DNA from: Streptomyces netropsis
GTDB lineage: Bacteria; Actinomycetota; Actinomycetes; Streptomycetales; Streptomycetaceae
Assembly (NCBI RefSeq): GCF_014203545.1
Contig: NZ_JACHJG010000015.1
Span: forward strand, 124,001 to 188,000
Reading direction: 5' to 3'
DNA: 64,000 bases
Shown piece after piece: positions 58,819-64,000 of the stretch. Both the position numbers and the translations under genes were made by a program. Each line of letters opens with the position of its first letter. The stretch's first letter is position 1. The notes below the pieces were generated by a model. It ran no database searches. It was not told where the DNA came from and was given only the letters and a program-made list of their open reading frames with translations.

Positions 58819-59435
58819 CGCGCGGATCCCCGCCCGGCCCGGCGCATCTCGATGGCCTGCTTGACGTAGTCGAGCCCGGTCAGGACGGTCAACGCCACGG
58901 CGACGGCCATCACCCAGAAGCGGGCCGTGGCCAGCGGCCCGGTCAGCGCCAGGATGTACATCCCGACGGCCACGCCCTGGGCGAGGGTCTTCATCTTGCC
59001 GCCGCGGCTGGCCGGGATCACCCCGTGTTTGATCACCCAGAACCGCATCAGCGTGATGCCGACCTCGCGGAAGAGGATCACGCCCGTGACCCACCACGGC
59101 AGATCGTCCAGGACCGAGAGGCAGATCAGGGCGGCGCCCATGATCGCCTTGTCCGCGATCGGGTCGGCGATCTTCCCGAAGTCGGTGACCAGGTTGTACA
59201 TCCGGGCCAGATGGCCGTCGAACAGGTCCGTGATCATGGCGACGGCGAACGCGGCCCAGGCGAAGGAACGCCAGGCCGGGTCATAACCGCCGTTGTGCAT
59301 CATCAACAGGACGAATCCGGGCACGAGGAGCAGTCGCACCATGGTGAGGATGTTGGCGATGTTCCACAACCCGGCCGGCCGCACGGCCGTCGCCGGGGCG
59401 GGGCCTCCCGCGGCGGAGGCCGGGGCTCGGGTCAT
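58815..59435 (-). CDS. pgsA: CDP-diacylglycerol-glycerol-3-phosphate 3-phosphatidyltransferase
   Basis: Makes phosphatidylglycerol phosphate in the membrane. 206 residues, about five spans, and the CDP-alcohol phosphotransferase motif TDLFDGHLARMYNLVTDFGKIADPIAD, which can be checked as D-G-x2-A-R-x8-G-x3-D-x3-D with all catalytic Asp present. Residues 1-28 are a variable Ala/Pro-rich leader. ATG 59435 overlaps the rimO stop (ATGA). Member of the rimO-pgsA-cinA operon. Confidence 0.93.
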   Translation of the reverse strand: MTRAPASAAGGPAPATAVRPAGLWNIANILTMVRLLLVPGFVLLMMHNGGYDPAWRSFAWAAFAVAMITDLFDGHLARMYNLVTDFGKIADPIADKAIMGAALICLSVLDDLPWWVTGVILFREVGITLMRFWVIKHGVIPASRGGKMKTLAQGVAVGMYILALTGPLATARFWVMAVAVALTVLTGLDYVKQAIEMRRAGRGSAR

Positions 59436-60916
59436 CTGCCGGCCTCCTCGGTACACCCTCCGTCACCGAGTACCTCGGCGATGAGGTCCACGCCCTCGGT
59501 CGCCACCACCTTCGCCGTGACCATCCGGCCGGGCACCAGCTCCCGGTCGGTGGTGAGCAGCACCTGGCCGTCGGTCTCGGGCGCCTGGTGGGCGGCCCGG
59601 CCGAGCACGCCGTCCTCCTCGTCCACACGGTCGACGAGCACCTCGAGGGTCTCCCCGAGCCGCTCCTCGGCGCGCTGCGCGGTCAGCTCCTCGGCGAGCC
59701 GCGAGATGTGCGCCAGGCGCTCGGCGACGGCCTCGGGGTCGACCTTGTGCTCGTAGGTGGCCGCCTCGGTGCCGTCCTCGTCGGAGTAGCCGAAGACGCC
59801 GATCGCGTCCAGGCGGGCCCCGGCCAGGAAGCGTTCCAGCTCGGCGACGTCCTCCTCGGTCTCACCGGGGAAGCCGACGATGAAGTTGGAGCGGGCGCCG
59901 GCCTGCGGGGCCTTGGCGCGGATCTGGTCGAGCAGCTCCAGGAAGCGGTCGGTGTCGCCGAAGCGGCGCATCGCGCGCAGCACGCCGGGGGCCGAGTGCT
60001 GGAAGGAGAGATCGAAGTAGGGCGCGACCTTCTCGGTCGAGGTCAGCACGTCGATCAGGCCCGGCCGCATCTCGGCGGGCTGGAGGTAGCTGACCCGGAT
60101 CCGCTCCAGGCCGTCCACGGCCGCCAGCTCCGGCAGCAGCGTCTCCAGCAGCCGGATGTCGCCGAGGTCCTTGCCGTACGAGGTGTTGTTCTCGGAGACC
60201 AGCATGACCTCCTTCACGCCCTGCTCCGCGAGCCATCGCGTCTCGCTCAGCACGTCGGAGGGGCGGCGGGAGATGAAGGACCCGCGGAAGGAGGGGATGG
60301 CGCAGAAGGAGCACCGGCGGTCGCAACCGGAGGCGAGCTTCACGGAGGCGACGGGGTTGGAGCCGAGTCTGCGGCGCAGCGGCGCCCTGGGCCCGGAGGC
60401 CGGGGCGAGGCCCTCGGGAAGGTCCGCCGGGGCGGTCTCCTGGGCCTCCTGCGCGTGTCCGGGCAGGGCGACGTCCGCGGTCTGGCGGGCGGCGGGGCTG
60501 ATCGGCAGCAGTTTGCGCCGGTCACGCGGGGTGTGGGAGGCGTGGACGCCACCGGAGAGGATGGTCTGGAGCCGGTCGGAGATGTCGGCGTAGTCGTCGA
60601 AGCCGAGCACTCCGTCGGCCTCGGGGAGCGCTTGGGCGAGCTCCTTGCCGTACCTCTCGGCCATGCAGCCGACGGCCACGACGGCCTGGGTGCGGCCCTG
60701 ATCCTTGAGGTCGTTGGCCTCGAGGAGGGCGTCGACGGAATCCTTCTTGGCGGCTTCTACGAAGCCACAGGTGTTGACGACGGCCACATCGGCATCGGCG
60801 GCGTCCTCGACGAGGTCCCAGCCATCCGCCGCCAAGCGGCCTGCCAGCTCCTCCGAGTCCACCTCGTTACGGGCGCAGCCAAGTGTGACAAGAGCGACGG
60901 TACGGCGTTCGGGCAT
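59432..60916 (-). CDS. rimO: Ribosomal protein S12 methylthiotransferase
   Basis: Radical-SAM enzyme that methylthiolates an aspartate of ribosomal protein S12. 494 residues: three N-terminal cluster cysteines (LGCARNEVD, NTCGFVEAA, VGCMAERYG), radical-SAM CDRRCSFC and a TRAM domain near 420-485. An insert of about 55 Pro/Ala/Arg-rich residues (about 145-200) lies just before the SAM domain, an actinobacterial trait. It is a paralogue of the miaB product encoded earlier in the window; NTCGFVEAAKKDS marks it as RimO. ATG 60916. Confidence 0.93.
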   Translation of the reverse strand: MPERRTVALVTLGCARNEVDSEELAGRLAADGWDLVEDAADADVAVVNTCGFVEAAKKDSVDALLEANDLKDQGRTQAVVAVGCMAERYGKELAQALPEADGVLGFDDYADISDRLQTILSGGVHASHTPRDRRKLLPISPAARQTADVALPGHAQEAQETAPADLPEGLAPASGPRAPLRRRLGSNPVASVKLASGCDRRCSFCAIPSFRGSFISRRPSDVLSETRWLAEQGVKEVMLVSENNTSYGKDLGDIRLLETLLPELAAVDGLERIRVSYLQPAEMRPGLIDVLTSTEKVAPYFDLSFQHSAPGVLRAMRRFGDTDRFLELLDQIRAKAPQAGARSNFIVGFPGETEEDVAELERFLAGARLDAIGVFGYSDEDGTEAATYEHKVDPEAVAERLAHISRLAEELTAQRAEERLGETLEVLVDRVDEEDGVLGRAAHQAPETDGQVLLTTDRELVPGRMVTAKVVATEGVDLIAEVLGDGGCTEEAGR

Positions 60917-61032
60917 AGGGCTCAGCCTACTTTGTCCCGGCACCACATCCGTTGCCACGTGTCCCCCGAGCGCGGAGAGCCTGGTCACCCGAAGACTCGC
61001 CGCGCTGGGTCGGCCGACCACGTTTGCGCTGG

Positions 61033-61842
61033 TCAGCCCGTTTCGGGGTCACCCTTGGTGTAGCTCAGACGCTGAACCTGTCCGTCGTTACCCAGATCCT
61101 TGACCTCCTTGCCGTTCACGAACAGTTGCACGGCCCCGGCATTGCCCAGCACCAGGTCGATCCGCTTGTTGTCGGTGAAGGTCTTGGAAGCGCCCCGCTT
61201 GAGCACGCCCTCCTCGATCAGCTTGCCGTTGTGGTCCTTGGCGGACATCCACGTCTGGCCGTTCTCGGCGGTGAGCTTGACGGTGACCTTGTTGGCCGGG
61301 ACGCCCGCGATGGCACTGTCGGACGGTTCCGGTTTGGGGTCGGCGGGCTTGCTGGGCACGGCCTCGGGGGTCTTCGGCGCGGGCTGCTTGCCGGAGGCCG
61401 TGTCGGCCGCGACGGAGCTGCTGTGCCCCTTCGTGCCGCCGTTGAAGAGCGTGAAGCCGACGAAGCCGACGACGGCGACGATGGCGGCCACCATCGCGGC
61501 CGTCCAATTGGGCCGCCGGCGCTCGGGCCGCAGCCGCTCGGCCTCGAAGAGGGGGGCGGCGGGGGTGGGCGCGGGCCGGCCGCCGTGCTCGGCGTCGTAC
61601 TGCGCGACGAGCGGGGCGGGGTCCAGACCGACGGTCTGCGCCAGCACGCGGATGTGTCCCCGGGCGTAGACGTCGCCGCCGCACCGGGTGAAGTCGTCCT
61701 GTTCGATGGCGTGCATGATCGGGATGCGCACGCGGGTGGTCGTGCTGACTTCGTCGACGGTCAGTCCGGCGCTGATGCGGGCCTGCTGGAGGGCGCGGCC
61801 GATCGAGGGCCGGTCGTCCGCGGGGGAGTTGCCGATGGACAC
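61033..61842 (-). CDS. RodZ-like membrane-anchored HTH protein
   Basis: 269 residues: N-terminal RodZ-type HTH (about 10-80, SIGRALQQARISAGLTVDEV), a single membrane span at about 111-130 (MVAAIVAVVGFVGFTLF), a Lys/Pro/Ser-rich linker and a C-terminal DUF4115 beta domain (VTVKLTAENGQTWMSAKD). RodZ links MreB to the wall machinery in rods; in Streptomyces MreB acts in spore walls. GTG 61842 was chosen as the first start before the domain. It sits between ftsK and rimO on the same strand. Confidence 0.85.
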   Translation of the reverse strand: MSIGNSPADDRPSIGRALQQARISAGLTVDEVSTTTRVRIPIMHAIEQDDFTRCGGDVYARGHIRVLAQTVGLDPAPLVAQYDAEHGGRPAPTPAAPLFEAERLRPERRRPNWTAAMVAAIVAVVGFVGFTLFNGGTKGHSSSVAADTASGKQPAPKTPEAVPSKPADPKPEPSDSAIAGVPANKVTVKLTAENGQTWMSAKDHNGKLIEEGVLKRGASKTFTDNKRIDLVLGNAGAVQLFVNGKEVKDLGNDGQVQRLSYTKGDPETG

Positions 61843-62090
61843 GTGGGCGCCTTTCGAGCGTGTAGCCACCTGCTGGAGGTTCAGTCTAGGGGGGATCCGA
61901 AAGGGTCGGGCAAGCGGGAAGCCGGACTTTGTACGCCATCGGAATGTTCTGCCGGGCCGGCGGTGGGACCTCCGGCGCATCGTGTGGTGGGACGCCCGGC
62001 GGACCATCGTCCCTCCCCCCTCTCCCTCAACTGGACTCGCCGCCGAGGGAAACGGTTTGACCGGCCCGCTTTTCCGGTTTTCCCGGCCGG

Positions 62091-64000
62091 CTACCCCTGG
62101 CCGTCCCCGCGGATCACCGCGAGCACGCCGTCCAGCTCCTCGGGCTTGACGAGCACATCGCGCGCCTTGGAGCCCTCGCTCGGGCCCACGATGTTGCGCG
62201 ACTCCATCAGGTCCATGAGTCTTCCCGCCTTCGCGAAGCCCACACGCAGCTTCCGCTGCAGCATCGAGGTCGAGCCGAACTGGGTGGAGACGACCAGCTC
62301 GGCGGCCTGGCAGAGCAGATCGAGGTCGTCGCCGATGTCCTCGTCGATCTCCTTCTTCTTCGCCGTCCCCACGGTGACGTCGTCCCGGAACACCGGCGCC
62401 ATCTGGTTCTTGCAGTGCTGCACGACGGCCGCGACCTCGTCCTCCGTGACGAAGGCGCCCTGCATGCGGACGGGCTTGCTCGCCCCCATCGGCAGGAAGA
62501 GGCTGTCGCCCTTGCCGATCAGCTTCTCGGCGCCCGGCTGGTCGAGGATGACCCGGCTGTCGGCGAGCGAGGACGTGGCGAAGGCGAGCCGGGAGGGCAC
62601 GTTCGCCTTGATCAGGCCGGTGACGACGTCCACGGACGGGCGCTGGGTGGCGAGCACGAGGTGGATGCCGGCGGCGCGGGCGAGCTGGGTGATGCGGACG
62701 ATGGCGTCCTCGACGTCACGCGGGGCGACCATCATCAGGTCCGCCAGCTCGTCCACGATGACCAGCAGATACGGGTACGGCTGCAGCTCACGCCCGCTGC
62801 CTTCGGGGGGCTTGACCTTCCCCTTGCGGATGGCGTCGTTGAAGTCGTCGATGTGCCGGAAGCCGAAGGCCGCGAGGTCGTCGTAGCGCAGGTCCATCTC
62901 GCGGACGACCCACTGCAGGGCCTCGGCGGCCCGCTTGGGGTTGGTGATGATCGGGGTGATCAGGTGCGGGATGCCCTCGTAGGCGGTCAGCTCGACGCGC
63001 TTGGGGTCGACGAGGACCATCCGGACGTCATCCGGGGTCGCTCTTATCATCACCGAGGTGATCAGGCAGTTGATGCAGGACGACTTTCCGGAACCGGTGG
63101 CTCCGGCGACCAGGACGTGCGGCATCTTCGCGAGGTTGGCCATCTCGTAGCCGCCCTCGACGTTCTTGCCGAGGGCGACCAGCATCGGGTGGTCGTCCTC
63201 GGCCGCCGCCGCGAGCCGCAGCACGTCGCCGAGGTTGACCATCTCGCGGTCGGTGTTCGGGATCTCGATGCCGACCGCGGACTTGCCGGGGATGGGGCTG
63301 ATGATCCGCACGTCCGGGCTGGCGACGGCGTAGGCGATGTTCTTGGTGAGCGCGGTGATCCGCTCGACCTTGACGGCGGGGCCCAGCTCCACCTCGTAGC
63401 GCGTGACCGTTGGGCCGCGGGTGAAGCCGGTGACCGCCGCGTCGACCTTGAACTCCGCGAAGACGTTCGACAGTGAAGCCACTATGGCGTCGTTCGCGGC
63501 GCTGCGCGTCTTGCCGGGTCCGCCGCGCTCCAGCAGGTCCAGCGACGGCAGCGAGTACGTGATGTCGCCCGCGAGCTGGAGCTGCTCGGCCCGCGCCGGG
63601 AGCCCCGAGGTGAGCTCGGGTGCGGGCTTCGTGAGGTCGGGCACGCCCCCGGTGTCGCTCTCCCCGCCCGCGGGCGCCGCGTCGGCCTTGCCGCCGGACG
63701 CCGCCTTCCCCGTGCCGCGCGCGGTCGGGACCGCGCCCGTCCGCTCCCGCTCGGCGGCGACGGCGCTGCTGAGCCCGGCGACGAGCGGCGACGGCTGCAC
63801 GCCGTGCAGCACGGCTCCGTCGAGCGAGGCCGCGGCGGCCGCCGCCACGTCCACGGCGTCCATCGGCCGGTCGCTCGGCGGCTCCACGGACGTCCTGCGC
63901 GGCTTGCGGCGCTTGCTCAGCGCCTCTTCCTCGGCACGCTCCGCGTCCGTGTCGGCGTCGGCCGCGACCCGGTCCGCGGCCCGCCGGGGCCGCCGCGCCG
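62091..64000 (-). CDS. ftsK: DNA translocase FtsK/SpoIIIE (5' end outside window)
   Basis: Pumps chromosomal DNA through closing septa. The visible C-terminal 636 codons hold a Pro/Ala/Lys-rich linker (the first 90), the alpha/beta motor with Walker A AGATGSGKSSCINCL and Walker B YLLVIVDELADLM, and the gamma winged-helix (about the last 70 residues, STSMLQRKLRVGFAKAGRLMD) that reads polar DNA sequences. The frame is open to base 64000; the N-terminal membrane domain lies beyond. In Streptomyces FtsK clears DNA from sporulation septa. Confidence 0.96.
   Translation of the reverse strand, partial: ARRPRRAADRVAADADTDAERAEEEALSKRRKPRRTSVEPPSDRPMDAVDVAAAAAASLDGAVLHGVQPSPLVAGLSSAVAAERERTGAVPTARGTGKAASGGKADAAPAGGESDTGGVPDLTKPAPELTSGLPARAEQLQLAGDITYSLPSLDLLERGGPGKTRSAANDAIVASLSNVFAEFKVDAAVTGFTRGPTVTRYEVELGPAVKVERITALTKNIAYAVASPDVRIISPIPGKSAVGIEIPNTDREMVNLGDVLRLAAAAEDDHPMLVALGKNVEGGYEMANLAKMPHVLVAGATGSGKSSCINCLITSVMIRATPDDVRMVLVDPKRVELTAYEGIPHLITPIITNPKRAAEALQWVVREMDLRYDDLAAFGFRHIDDFNDAIRKGKVKPPEGSGRELQPYPYLLVIVDELADLMMVAPRDVEDAIVRITQLARAAGIHLVLATQRPSVDVVTGLIKANVPSRLAFATSSLADSRVILDQPGAEKLIGKGDSLFLPMGASKPVRMQGAFVTEDEVAAVVQHCKNQMAPVFRDDVTVGTAKKKEIDEDIGDDLDLLCQAAELVVSTQFGSTSMLQRKLRVGFAKAGRLMDLMESRNIVGPSEGSKARDVLVKPEELDGVLAVIRGDGQG

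Overview
The window is a piece of a Streptomyces-type actinomycete chromosome. The evidence is very high G+C with strong third-position bias, many GTG starts, and a gene order that matches a conserved core block as I remember it from Streptomyces coelicolor, read in reverse from recQ to ftsK. No rRNA, tRNA or CRISPR array was seen. Both ends are cut: the left edge lies inside a recombinase gene and the right edge inside ftsK.

Layout. 1-1.9 kb: right end of a Tn554-like transposon (tyrosine recombinase plus a small TnpC-like protein) that appears to sit inside a DUF4192 gene, leaving a truncated remnant. 2.4-10.3 kb: recQ with an extra phosphoribosyltransferase-like tail, two uncharacterised proteins, rnhB, an ADP-ribosylglycohydrolase, a histidine phosphatase, a YdbC-like protein and an arylamine N-acetyltransferase. 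10.4-17.5 kb: nrdR-nrdJ (B12-dependent ribonucleotide reductase and its repressor), divergent lexA, and a DinG-like helicase. 17.5-22 kb: a compact NRPS-independent siderophore-type cluster whose aminotransferase homologue lacks the PLP lysine. 22-35 kb: secreted serine protease, hflX, secreted M1 peptidase, rshA, dapF, miaA, two small proteins, an extradiol-dioxygenase-like protein and miaB. 35-42 kb: TAXI-type binding protein, sensor kinase and response regulator (GluK/GluR-like), and the gluABCD glutamate ABC transporter. 42-45 kb: FAD monooxygenase, then a cysteine-rich leader peptide, cysteine dioxygenase and rhodanese. 45-56 kb: recX and recA, AI-2E-type transporter, DUF3046, lhr, nei-type glycosylase, SDR. 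56-64 kb: small proteins, Dps, ClgR, cinA-pgsA-rimO, RodZ-like protein, ftsK.

How it fits together. Many genes serve genome maintenance: recQ, rnhB, nrdRJ, lexA, dinG, recX-recA, lhr, nei, dps, ftsK. The upstream sequences suggest two overlapping damage regulons. LexA boxes lie at lexA and recA. A second promoter type (TTGTCAGTG, 8 nt, then a -10 hexamer), matching the RecA-independent PafBC class known from mycobacteria, lies before recQ, dinG, recA and lhr. In recQ and lhr its spacing predicts leaderless transcripts. The other notable regulatory system is a predicted cysteine-sensing leader peptide ahead of the cysteine dioxygenase-rhodanese pair.
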